Origin: Fratercula arctica
Taxonomy: Eukaryota > Chordata > Aves > Charadriiformes > Alcidae
Reading direction: 5' to 3'
Assembly (NCBI GenBank): GCA_947846985.1
Contig: CANTUZ010000005.1
Location: 12,332,001-12,396,000, forward strand
Length of the DNA stretch: 64,000 nt
This document shows, one piece after another, positions 12,831 to 45,500 of this stretch (the stretch's first letter is position 1; every line of letters begins with the position of its first letter). Position numbers and translations under genes: made by a program. A model generated the notes under the pieces. It ran no database searches. It was given only the letters and a program-made list of their open reading frames with translations, and was not told the DNA's origin.

Positions 12831-14944
12831 ACCACATAAGAACTCTGCCACTTTGATTTTTTAACTTACATTTGAAGTGTTTGTTCTGTGAAAACCCTAG
12901 TCTATACATTTCAGGAATTAGAAAACTTTTTTTTTTTTTTAAAAAATCAACTGCTTGCTAACAGCAAATTCTACATGACCCTTTTCTACTGTATTCTACT
13001 AAAGACATGCTCACATGTGAGGAGAGCAAAATGCTAAGCTGCAATAGAGCTCAATAAGAAACACTCTTTTCATACAGTCATGCAACTTGTTATTGGATGC
13101 GTAACAAACTAGGAATAAAACACTTCCATAGCAAGGCAGTATTACACTTCTAACTCCCTGCATTTATTCTGGAATAGATTACTGCTATAAATAAAGGAAT
13201 TTCATAGCTGCAAGCCAATCATCTACTTCACAAAGCAAGGAATGCTGCCAAGAGAGAATGACGGCAACATTATTCCACCACTGCACTTTCAAAAAACACG
13301 CATCAGAAAATATGAAGTAAGCTAAAACACGCTTTCTCTCCAATTACAGCAACATGTGACTTTTTAAATAACCTTAATCCTCCCATTAACCCTCCTAATC
13401 AAAGGAAAGAAAAAAGAAAAGTTGACTCTTTTTTTTTTTTTCCCCCTTCCTGCTCTGTAAAAGCAGGGGAAGAGGGAAGTGAAAGCATCCCGTTCTCTTT
13501 CTTTCCCTGCTGACTGGCCTCACGCATTTCAAGCCCTTTCAAGTCATAACCTCTTCTTACAAGCCTCCTTTCTGACTGTGGAAAGCTCAAAAAATGCACT
13601 TATTCCTCAGACAACAGACGTATGGGAACCTCTTATTTTACACTTACTGAAAATATTTCTCTCCAACTGGATGTTAGACCTGAAGACCCAGTCAGCATTT
13701 TAAAGAGCTAAATTTTACCTACAGAAAATATATTTTGCTACATATAGCACCAAACCAAGACCTTCAGCCCTTTCAGAAGAAAGATACAATTAATAACAGG
13801 ATAGAGAAGGCTATGATAGTGGAGATGTATTTGAGGCAAAAAAGATCCCATAGTAACTGCTGTACATTTTGATTTTCCTTCCTACTGTTAAAAGCTGGTT
13901 ACTCTCATACATGCCACTGCTGCTAGTGCTCCACTTGTTCCACCTTGCTTGTATTAGTTTTCCTTAGTTGCATTAATTTCCTCACACTTCTTCATAGCAT
14001 CCTAAGTGAAGCAGTGTGACATCAAACATATGTACATCTATCCACTGCCTCCTTGTGACTCTGAAAGAGGTGAGCACCTGGGTCACGATTCTCTTGCTAG
14101 GAGAATAATTTTCTACAAGGGCTACAAGTTTTCCTCAAGTGCTTGTTTTCAAAGCTATCTAGCTTCCAGTCTTGGATTGTAGCAAATATTCCACCTAAGT
14201 AACTATATGAACAAGAAGACTGAGTTAAGATTCAGTTTTGCTCTAATCCAACAACCATGATAGCTATTCTTCTATTCGGAATGTTACCAAGCATGTAAAT
14301 TTTACATAAGACCACATATAGAAGATCGATACCAAACTCATCCACGAGAAGAGACGTCTCAACCGTTCTACATTCTGCTTTGTCTGCTATGGTTACCAAC
14401 AGCCCATAAACACATCAAAAAACCATACACAATGAGAACAGCTAATGCTCACAGCAAACCAGAAATAGCAGCATGGGAAACTTAACTTGCAGTTAGTACT
14501 TGAAATGAACTATCGGTAGTGACAATCCGGACCTTCTAAAAAGAAAGCAACATAGTTTAGGCTATACAGTCTATTAAAAACAGTAGTAATACACTACTCA
14601 GATCTACATAATCTTCCTGTAGCAAATGCTTAACACAGGACTTGATGACCAATGAAAAAGGTTAGAAAAAAAAGTTTTTTGGACTGGTGCAAAATACTGA
14701 TATTTTCAGAACTGCAGGGGGAAAATTGGATTCACTTTAGTCTACAACATACCAATTTTTTGTTGTTGCTCCTGAACACATTATATGAAAGGACTTAATT
14801 TCAAAAGCTATGTACTTAAGCTAAAATAAAGTTTAAGACTACTTCCTCAAAACACATTCCTTTGTCTAATTTAACATTTTCAGGTTTTCTGCTTATACCT
14901 TGTAAGAGGAAAAATTAATCACTCCAAGCAAACAAGCAGAACAG
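12831..14944. other. intergenic, 3' of CTR9
   Basis: AT-rich sequence beyond the candidate CTR9 poly(A) sites. A T-rich to C-rich pyrimidine patch lies at about 13429-13450. No gene recognised. Confidence 0.55.
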
Positions 14945-14950
14945 TTTATT
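14945..14950 (-). terminator. candidate CTR9 poly(A) signal AATAAA (distal)
   Basis: A second exact AATAAA in the CTR9 sense, about 660 nt past the stop, followed by a TG/T-rich stretch (CTGTTCTGCTTGTTTGCTT). It could be an alternative or the main 3' end. Confidence 0.45.
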
Positions 14951-15191
14951 GTGACACTGGCAGCTTCACCTTTCTCAAGTAATACTGAGTTCTCTAAAAT
15001 TTTTTTTTTTACCTGCCAATTTAAATATTTCACCTACATCTGCATCATTACTTTATAAAATTTCTTTAATATCTGCATCTTTTCACCTGATTTAACACAA
15101 AAACAGACGAACAAACTCTTGGAAACAAAAGGAGTTGCATCATGGCAAATGTAATCTTTAATAGAAAGTAAGAAAAACCTCCCTACTGACC

Positions 15192-15197
15192 TTTATT
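15192..15197 (-). terminator. candidate CTR9 poly(A) signal AATAAA (proximal)
   Basis: TTTATT on the plus strand is AATAAA in the CTR9 sense, about 415 nt past the stop codon, with a T-rich stretch a few tens of bases further on. It is the first exact AATAAA after the stop. Confidence 0.5.
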
Positions 15198-15610
15198 CAG
15201 AATGAGGAAAAAGATAAATATCCACACATCTTTCTTCCATTTGGTGGGATTTTAAGATCCATCTATGCATGTATAAGCACAGAACACACAGTTTTAGCCA
15301 CACTGGAACCACCTAAACAGAGATTTTATGTTCCATAGTTTTTACATGCATTCCATCCTTGGTGTGCTGATTATAGTACAGGGATTGTTCTTCATCTACA
15401 GCAGTTTCAATTTAAGAATACACCATAAGCCAACTTAAAGAAACATCCATTAGTTGCTAATCAAAAGAATCACAGGAAGGTCTCACAACAGTTTACTAAA
15501 ACATTAAGGTTTTTTTAAGCCACAGTTTTCAAATATAAAAATTGGATTTTCCCTGTAACTGAAATATATTTACAAGAACATTTTGAAAAAAGATGGTCTG
15601 TAACTTAGAT

Positions 15611-36557
<20,947 letters not shown>

Positions 36558-36856
36558 GATGGCGACACCGCTCTCCGCCGAGCCGCCAGCACGCAACGGC
36601 CCGTCCTGCGCGCACTTCCCCTCACAAACACCGACTGACCCGGACGTGCTCGCGCCAAGGGCGGGGGAGGCGGGCTGGCTCCGCCCCCGAGGCGCAACCA
36701 GCCAATCCCTGCCTGAGGAGGCGGGAGGGCTTCGCGGCCCGGCGCGCGCGGCCCTGTTGCTGCGGCAACGGCGGCCTCGCGGGCGCCCCTCAGCGAGCGG
36801 CGAGGCACCGGCGCGACAGGCCAGCGGGCCACCGGGTGCTGCCAGCCACCAGCCCT

Positions 36857-36893
36857 GGCCCCGGCCCCGGCCCCGGCCCCGCCCCCCCCCCGG
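36857..36893 (-). repeat. GGGGCC hexamer run with G10 tract (G-quadruplex-prone)
   Basis: The plus strand shows four GGCCCC units at 36857-36880, then G, ten C, and GG. On the CTR9-sense strand this reads as GGGGCC-type repeats preceded by a G10 run. It lies about 300 bp upstream of the CTR9 ATG, inside the CpG island. Confidence 0.9.
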
Positions 36894-36960
36894 AGCACTA
36901 CGTGTTGCGCTGTGTGACCTCCTGTGCGGCTGCTCACAGCGGTCTTCCGTGTGGTGGCCT

Positions 36961-39486
36961 CTTAAGACTTGAGCAGTCTCCTCAGGCCAGAGTGAGGGTT
37001 TACTGGGGATTTGCAGACAGGTATTAGTCCCGCTAATTTATACATATATATCACATACTCACCTATAGAAATATATGTATAGAATACCGAGAGATAATAC
37101 TGTGTATTTATACACGCACGCACTGATAAAATTGAATAGGTTTGCACCTGGTTGCTCTCTGGTCTTGAGACCACAACTCCCTCCAGCTATGTCTCTCCTC
37201 ACATCGTTTTAAAATTGCTAAAGATTTCCAACCAAATGCATTAAAATATGTGCATTTTCCCAATCTTTGTGGAAAAACAAATAATGTTGAGAAAACAAAT
37301 AATGTGTGAATCCAAATACCTATTACCTGACTAGCTTAGGTGGTGTAATATTATTAACACATATTTACAATTTTTTAGCTACGTCTCAGTGGCCAGTCCA
37401 GCCCAAACCATGACAGGTTTGCCAACTCTTTTCAAATTATGTAAGTGTTTTTGATTACAAATACTGAATCTGATAAAATTCTTAATCTTGAACCTAGGCC
37501 CTGATCCTGGAACTTGTTTTGTGTGAAGCATTTGGCCACGTGGAGGTGCATGAGTAAAGAAGACATTGCAAAACTGGGTTCCTAAGTTGTTTTTTCTAGT
37601 TATGGTGGCAGGTGCACTGATGTATTTGGACAAAATACAGCATGCATAGTAACATATGACCAATCATCTGAGTTATTTTTGCAGCTGTACCAAGAAAAAA
37701 AAAGGGGTAGGAAGACTAAAACATCCTCTGGCACATTTCTACTAAGAAGATTTTAAAAAAAAAGCCCATGATATATTACTTAACACAGCCTGTTAAACCC
37801 TAAAGCAAACTTGATTTTGTCCTATTGCTAACCACCCACATTAATAAGAATTTTGACTGAACTGATAGTCACAACTATAAAGCCTTAAATTACTCAATTT
37901 GATTTAAAAAATTAATTGTGCATTACCGTAATAGTATATATTATAGTAGTAATGACTAGCTTACTTGCAGTGTCACCCATTCTCTGAAGCCAAAGCAAGT
38001 AGTATTTTTAATTACTTAACGTTTTGAATCTCAACTTCTGGTTTTTATTTATGCACTACTCATTCGGAACTGAGTTACCTGGTCCAATGAAGTGTAACTT
38101 GTATTTCTCCTACTCATATAGGTCTTTGAGAAGGTATGTGCCGTAAATACCTTTTGTAGAGAAACTTTTGCATGTGGCTGGAAAGCGGAATGACATTGAA
38201 ATTAATAGGAGTAAAAAAGAGTGCATTTTTTTATTAAAAAAAGCCAAAACCAATGTTATGCAGACAAAGATGCTAATTAATAGAGTTCCTAAGCCTACTT
38301 TTCTGATTTTTAGGCTGATTTGTTCACAAAGAAACAGCTTTTTAAACATTTTAATTAACGTTGAAGCAATTTGGACTGAAAAGGCAACTATGCAAACTAC
38401 TGACTTTTATATTGTTTGAAGCAGGAAGATTGCTATTTTCCATGTACACTGATAACAATAAATCACTATCAAGTATGTAGAACTTCTTTATTGTATAAAA
38501 TATTTTTCTAGCTTTTTTTTTTTCTTTCTGACTGCTTAGGAGTATTTCAAGAAGAAACTTGTTTCCTCTTGCAGTCTTTTTATTTCATTGAAATGTTTTA
38601 TTGTGAAAACTTAAATTACTACTTTTAAACTTGGATTGTTATCAATATCAAAGCTTCTGGTATAAATAGAAAGTAATCTATAGCAAATTGATCTTCCACT
38701 TGTGATATGTTACACAGACAGTGAAAAATAATATTTAAAAACTTCATCACCACATATAATTTTAAGCTTTTTTGAGGAATGAAAATTGATCTTAATGAAG
38801 CTACTTTAATAATAATAAAAAAGTCCTTTACCTACCTGACCACTATGCTTTGCAAGCCAAGTACCATTTATGTTTGAGGTGTATATGCTTAAATAAATAA
38901 GCCTCCATTTAGAATAGTTGGGTGGTGAGAGCAGGGTATTTTAGTAGCAAAGTTTCTTTGCTTTTGATTGTCGGAGTGAATAACTTTTTTCTTGAGGTCT
39001 GTTTTTTTTTTTTAAAGACAGGTATTGTTTTAGAAATCTTCAGAATGCAAATTAATTCCATTCTAATAGTGAGAACTATCACTCCATTAGTCACTTGTTG
39101 ACCTGCCCATTCTGAGCTGTGGGGGGAAAAAAAAAAGGAAAGAGATACTACATTGTTGGTTTGAAGAGCTCAGTGGTCTGCGTCAAGGGAGCAGTGGGAG
39201 CCACTGCTCCATCAGGGAGGGAACCCAGGAGCTGCGCAGGGGCTCTGCCAGCTGAGATGCACCCCAGAGTACCTAAGCAGGGCAGACATCAGGCACGTCC
39301 ACAGTGATGAGGCAGGTCTGAGGTCAAGCTGAAAGTACCAGCCAGTGAGGCAGGGTCTAACACAGCCTAGCGATTGCCAGGCAGGTCCTTGCTGGCAGGG
39401 CAAGTCTAAGGTCAAGGGAGAAATCAGTCTTCAGACAAAGATCCACATCAGGAGGGTATCTATGGGTAGGTAGGGACCTAACTGGA
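36961..39486. other. intergenic region upstream of CTR9
   Basis: AT-rich sequence with a TA-rich patch at about 37037-37080. No exon recognised. A short LTR-terminus remnant lies at 37380-37415. From about 39160 the DNA becomes GC-richer, with two diverged copies of a GTCTGAGGTCAAG-like motif near 39315 and 39405. This GC-richer sequence resumes on the far side of the LTR (40068-40200). Confidence 0.55.
37380..37415. mobile_element. short LTR-terminus remnant
   Basis: CCAGCCCAAACCATGACA at 37398-37415 matches the 3' terminus of the solo LTR at 40050-40067 (CCAGCCCAGACCATGACA) with one difference, and the similarity extends a few bases left. Upstream is an A/T-rich stretch of similar composition but without clear alignment. 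It is probably the edge of a degraded or partly deleted LTR. Confidence 0.4.
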
Positions 39487-40067
39487 TGTCCTGGTCTGGG
39501 GTGAAGCAGAGCCAACCTTCTGTTCAGTGAGAGAGGCTCCTGCTTACACTTGTTGCTGTGGCAGCCACGGTCAGCTGACTGGGTTGTTTACCCTGTGGAG
39601 GGGTCCTGCTTGTGGGGAGGAGTGGACAGGACAAAATGACAATAGGGTGTTCCGTCCCATCTGCCATGCTCAGTGTAAAAGCCGAGAGATCAAAGGATCT
39701 GGGGCTTCTTCTTCAGTGATTCTCTTTCTTCAATGACTGATGTCTGAGGAAGACCCTCTTTGCTCTTTGTGTTTTGGAATCCAGTTCCCATCCTGAGTCC
39801 AGTCTAGAAATTCCCCAGTACCTGCCCTGGGACAAGCATTTCCCAGTGACATCTCCCTGGGAGCTTGATACGATTTTGTATATATTTGTGTATATTTTAT
39901 CTATTTCATTATTTCCTTTTTAGTTTATTATTAATATTTCATTAAAGTAGCTTAGTTTTTTCTAAACTCATAGATCTCATTATCTCTCTTCTTCCTGTCC
40001 TTTGAGTGAGAGGTAGGGCAGAGCATCTGTTGTCTTGTCATTGACCAACCCAGCCCAGACCATGACA
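39487..40067 (+). mobile_element. solo LTR of an endogenous retrovirus (ERVL-like), with 5-bp target duplication
   Basis: The 581-bp element begins TGTCCTGGTCTGGG and ends CCCAGACCATGACA, so its termini are inverted repeats matching at 13 of 14 positions and it has the TG...CA ends of LTRs. It is flanked by CTGGA on the left (39482-39486) and CTGGA on the right (40068-40072), a perfect 5-bp duplication. The interior has a T/A-rich promoter or poly(A)-like part at about 39870-39950. No gag, pol or env remains on either side, so it is a solo LTR left by recombination. The start resembles the common avian ERVL-type LTRs (from memory). The strand is inferred from that and from the position of the A/T-rich part. 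Confidence 0.88.
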
Positions 40068-40905
40068 CTGGAGCTAACACTTTTACAGTGTAACTCAGAC
40101 CAGGACTGTAGGTCCTGGGCTGAGCTTAAATGGGGCTCCTGGGCTGTAGGCAGGGGTGTGGCAGGGATGCACCAAGTGAGGCTGGTCAGGCCCATTAAAG
40201 CTTATTATATGCTTAAGGCCCTGACATAGCGTGTGTATCTTGAAGAGATACTAAGCAGATTTAGTAATATATTGGGTCGATTGTTTTAGAAAGTGTTAAA
40301 AATGGAGTTAATAGGTATATAAATTGTTTTATTAGATGGTTTAATATTGTGCTAGTTCAACAAGCTGTTGAATTAGCTGTGTATCTCAAACTTACTACAG
40401 TAAGGAGTTAAGAGATCCTATTCTGCTGGTAAGGAATGCTGAAGCAGGCTCTGTTAAATGTACTTTGAGCAATGTTGTAGGTATTCTTTTCCTACAAAGC
40501 TAGCTCTTTTTTTAATAAAACGATGTGAAATCTAAGAAGATAGAGCTGTAAGAATGGTTGGTCTCTACTGCTATGTATTAGTGTTTTACTTGAAGGTGTA
40601 GTATTTTTACAGACCAAGAAACATTTTGTATAGCTACTAAAAACTGTATTATGTTATGCTGCCAGAATTAATAACTTTTTTGTTGTTGTTCACACTTCCT
40701 CATATGACTGTATTTGCCTTATATATCTGATAAATATAATTATGTACTACTCAGTTAGATAGTCACCTAAATCTAAAGACTTTTTTTGCAAGCAAAAGCT
40801 TTAAGGAGTGATAGTTTGTGTTTTGCAAGCAAGTTGTGTATGTGAAGATGGAGTGAGAATGCTTTTGTATTTAAAGTACAAAATCATGAGATGCTTATAC
40901 ATAAA

Positions 40906-42475
40906 ATCATAGAATAGTTTCAGTTGGAAGACACCTTTAAGATCATCGAGTCCCACCACTAACGTAACGCTGCCAAGTTACCACTAAACCATGTCCCTCA
41001 GTACTATATCTATATGTCTTTTAAATACCTCCAGGAATGGTGGTTCAACCACTTCCCTGGGTAGCCCGTTCTAATGTTTGATAACCCTTTCGGTGGAGAA
41101 ATTTTTCCTAATATCCAATCTAAGCCTCCTCCAATGCAGCTTGAGGCCGTTTCTTCATGTCCTATCACCTGTTACTTGGGAGAAGAGACTGAACCTCCTT
41201 TCAGGTAGTTGTAGAGAGCAATAAGGTCTCCCCTCAGCCTCCTTTTCTCCAGGCTAAGCAACCCCAGTTCCCTCAGCCACTCGTCATAAAACTTGTTCTA
41301 CAGACCTCTCACCAGCTTTGTTGCCCTTCTCTGAACACACTCCAGTACCTCAATGTCCCTCCAGTAATGAGGGGCCCAAAACTGAATACAGTACTGGAGG
41401 TGGGGCCTCACCAGTGCTGAGTACAGAATTACAATCTCTTCCTTAGTCATGCTGGCCACACTATTCCTGATACAAAGCTAGGATGCTGTTGGCCTTCTTG
41501 GCCACCTGGGCACACTGCCGGCTGATATTCAGCTGCCTGTTGACCGACAGTCCCAGGTCCTTTTCCACTGGGCAGCTTACCAGCCACTCTTCCCCAAACT
41601 TGTAGTGCTGCGTGGGGTTGTTGTGACACAAGTGCAGGACCTGGCACTTGGTCTTGTTTGAACCTCATACCATTGGCCTCATCCTATTGATCCAGCATGT
41701 CCAGATCCATCTGTAGAACCTTCCTACCCTCAAGCAGATCAACACTCCTGCCCAACTTGGTGTCATCTGCAAACTTACTGAGGGTACACTCAATCCCCTC
41801 GTCCTGATCATTGATAAAGATATTAAAGAGAACTGGCCCTGATACTGATCCTGGGAGAACACCACTTGTGACTGGCCACCAACTAGATTTAACTCCATTC
41901 ACCACCACCCTTTGGGCCTGGCCATCCAGCCAGTTTTTAATCCAGTGAAGCGTACACCCATCCAAGCCATGAGGAGCCAATTTCTCCAGGAGAATTCTGG
42001 GGGAAACGGTGTCAAAAACTTTACTAAAGTTTAGGTAGACAACATCCACAGCCTTTATCTCATCCACTAAGTGGGTCACCTTATCATAGAAGGAGATTAG
42101 GTTTGTCAAGCAGGACCGGCCTTTCATAAACCCATGCTGACTGAACCTGGTTGCCTGGTTGTCCTGTACGTGCTATGTGATGGCACACACGATCTGCTCC
42201 ATAACCTTCCCTGGCACCAAAGTCAGACTGACAGGCCTGTAGTTCCCTAGATCTTCCTTCTGGCCCTTCTTGTAGATGAGAGTCATGTTTGCTAACTTCC
42301 AGTCAACTGAAACCTCCCCAGTTAGCCAGAAGTGCTGATGAATGATGGAAAGTGGTTTGGTCAGCACTTCCACCAGATCCCTCAGTACCCTTGGGTGGAT
42401 CCCATGTGGCCCCATAGACTTATGTGCATCTAAGTGGTGTAGTAGCTCACTAACCACTTCCCCTTGTATTAACAT
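40906..42475 (-). mobile_element. CR1 LINE, 5'-truncated copy with reverse-transcriptase relic
   Basis: A CR1 copy on the minus strand whose 3' tail is at the low-coordinate end (ATCATAGAAT is the complement of ATTCTATGAT). Reading the minus strand from 42475: HKSMGPHGIHPRVLRDL, then LIYKKGQKEDLGNYRPVSLT, then a frame break near 42150, then [26 protein letters not shown] and FADDTKL. These are reverse-transcriptase blocks in the right order. Further frame breaks follow near 41690. Its 3' end (CCTTTAAGATCATCGAGTCC when written on the plus strand) differs from the other copies, so it belongs to a different CR1 subfamily. The upstream EN domain is missing. Confidence 0.93.
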
Positions 42476-42582
42476 ACAATCATAGAATATGTTGGGTTGG
42501 AAGGGACCTTTAAAGGTCATCTAGTCCAACCCCCCTGCAGTAAGCAGGGACATCTTTAACTAGATCAGATTGCTGACATTAT
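42476..42582 (-). mobile_element. CR1 LINE 3'-end fragment adjoining the larger CR1
   Basis: AATCATAGAATATGTTGGGT followed by TGGAAGGGACC...AAGGTCATCTAGTCC and GCAGGGACATCTTTAACTAG is the complement of a CR1 3' end with its tail at 42476. It lies in the same orientation as the larger copy, whose 5' end begins directly after this tail. The boundary at high coordinate is approximate. Confidence 0.88.
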
Positions 42583-45500
42583 GGGGGGTTCGTTAGGGTG
42601 ACTTCATGCTTAACTGTACTACTGACTTCTTTCTAATCCCTATTAGTCAATTAACTGGTTGCTAGCCTTTATTAGCTCTCTCATTTCTATTAACAATATG
42701 CTTATTTGAATTCCTAGCATCAGAAACACTAACAGCAAAGTAACTTGAATTTTAATTTCTAACATCATCACCTAGTGTTAAAAAATTCTCTTGTGCCCTG
42801 CAGACCTGAAAGGTGCAAGTAACTTCACAAAAAGTGGTGTAACACTAGACTTTTCTAAATACTCTAGTGTATTCTGAGAGACGTAAAGCTGTTACCCTGC
42901 AGATCCTCTTACCTAACACTACTGTGCCAAGCATTTCAGCTTTGTACAGGTCTACTTCTATTTACTATACCATTGGTTGTAGTTTGCCTGGGTTGCATAA
43001 AATGTAACATCTCTGTACTCAAGGATATTGTACAGCTGAGACCATAGCTGCACTCCTTTTCAGTATCCTTCTTCATGTGGTGTGTAGGGAAGCATTTCTG
43101 TTTATTTTTCTGTGGATGCAGAACCTGGTCTGACCCCAGTACGGTTCATGGTTGGTTCTCAAAGGGTGATTTTTTCTCAGGGGCGTAGTTTTTGCACTGA
43201 TAGTCTTCTACCTTCTGTGTATTGCACTTAGCTTTGATTAGTAGGTATAAAAGTGTGTTTAAAAAAAAAACAAACAAAACCACAGAGACAGTACAGTCTT
43301 GGTTTTGCTTTGCTTTATAGAGTTTCTATTAGAAAACTCTACAGAGGCAGCTATTGGATGTAGGAGATTTTCATTCTGTCCTCTGTGGGCCTAATGGAAA
43401 ACGAATAGTTCTGTAAAAAGTTAGCAGGCAAGTGCAGTTCTTTAAAGTTAATTTTTTAATGCTTAAACCCACAAAGTTTCTAAATATAAAACGGTCAATG
43501 AAATGCTTTGTAAGTATGGTATCATTATTGCCACCTTCAGGCAACAAAAAGAATGACTCGTTTTCAGAGTCACTATCCAGCATTCTGTTTACAGAGAGTT
43601 TGGGTTTATACTGTGGAGTTAAGTTTAGTATTTTCTCTAGTCACAGCCTTGCATTTTCCTATTGAAGTCAGGTTTTTTCTTTGGCCTTAGTATGTTCCAA
43701 CATGTCGAAAATATGCTTACTCGTTCCAGGAAGCTGTGATTGATAAACACCTAATTGTTCAATGATACATTTTATTTGAATGATAAATACCTCATATACA
43801 AAGAGCTACTTAGCAAAAGAAGATTATTCCCCCCCCCCCCCCCTTCTCTTCCTGGTGAAGGCTTTTTCAGGGATTATGCAATAGCATTACAGATTTAAAA
43901 TGCATGTCAGCAATTAATAGGACAAGCGAGGATTATATAAAAGACTGTAGAGGTATCAGATGACACTGAAGTGCTGAAATTTAAAGAATTAAAGCATGAC
44001 TAATTTCTAGTATAGATTGTTTGCTAGGAAGAATTATTGTCTTTCAGATTTTAATCATATTTACACCTAGAGAGAGATACGATTTTTTTCTTATTTACAA
44101 TGAACTTCAGAAATTTTTCCATTCTGTATTCTGTCTCTTTTAAAATATTTAGTTTTACAAAAGCTTGTACGTGTACAGAGCAAAAGTTTTTAAAAGAAAA
44201 AAAAATTTGAGATGGAGACTACACTGATTATTCTTTGCCAAAACTTTCTTCCAGGAGGACTCCCGAATTCTGATACCACATTCTTGGAAACGTGGTATTC
44301 AACACACAGATCAAAATGACCTAATATTAGTAGCTAACCCAAGAACATTGTGATCTAGCATCTCCACCATCTTCTAGTCTTTTTGGTAAAATTATTTTTC
44401 ATAAAATGTTTTTTTGACAGGTACTTTGACATGTAATAATGATGTTTAACGATGACAATTATTTTTCATAAAACGCTTAAAATAAAATATGCTCTCCATA
44501 TTCAATGGAATGTTATTTGTGTACTGAAAATTGAAGGTAAGAAAAGACTACAGAATAGGTACAGAAATCAATATATTCTGCTACTCTAATTGCACTTTTC
44601 AAAAATGTTATGAGAGTAGTGGAGGGACTATGACTTCTTTAAAATATCTCCTCCTTGCTTTGTATCACTGTTAATTCATTCTGAAATCTGTGCACGCTCT
44701 CTAAAAAACAAGTTTTTAACAGAAAGTTTAAGGAAAGGAAAACACATTATACAAGCAAGTACTTTAGTGTAGAAATCAGTTCCAAAAATAACAATGAACA
44801 CTTGTGCTGAAATTCTCAGGAAGGATGAAGCCTGAGAATCAGCCTGAAGACGAATAAAGCTTTTGGGAATACGTCAACAAATCTTTCTCTGTTTCCTGGG
44901 GGTGGCTGGTTGTTTTCAACGTCCTTTTCATTAATGTGATTTATAATATAAACTAAATACTGACTTCTATACATAGAAATTAAATAGAAAAAACAATTAA
45001 TTTTGATGTCTAACATCCATAGTCTCTTCTCTGATGATTTACTTTTCTATGTCTCCCTTTTTTTCTTCTACAGAACCCTTTCCACTTTTGTTTAAGCACT
45101 TAAAGTGACCACGTTTAAGCAGATCAGTGCCCTAACTTTTTGTGGGCAGAGCTCTATCCTGCCAAAAATCTATTTAATAGCCTGTGGCTGCAAATACCCC
45201 CCGATCTAGTTTAAAAAAAAAAATGAATTAGAAGTTGATATAAATCTCCTTTGCAGCACATAGAATTCTTCTGAAAACTTAAAGCCTATCTCTAATGTGC
45301 TTGAAAACATGGAGAGCAAAATCCCAAGTCTGCCTGAGGAGAAGTTTGAATGTCATGGATGTTGCAGAAGCTGGGTATGATTAATATTTTAGTTCATAAA
45401 TGCTTTGAATTCCTACCTGTGTAGATGTTCTAAATATGTACAGTTGAAGATGTAAATGGGAGACCCAAGCTTGGAAGTTTGGGTGCTGTGTTGATTTTTG

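Noticed and set aside
12645..12909. Minus-strand open frames with FLVCWLVGFF-like segments
   Set aside because: They are encoded by the A/C-rich low-complexity tract and lack any start or splice support.
1..15190. Possible neighbour EIF4G2, expected tail-to-tail beyond CTR9 by mammalian synteny (from memory)
   Set aside because: I found no EIF4G2-like exon in the left flank. If synteny holds it lies further left, outside the window.
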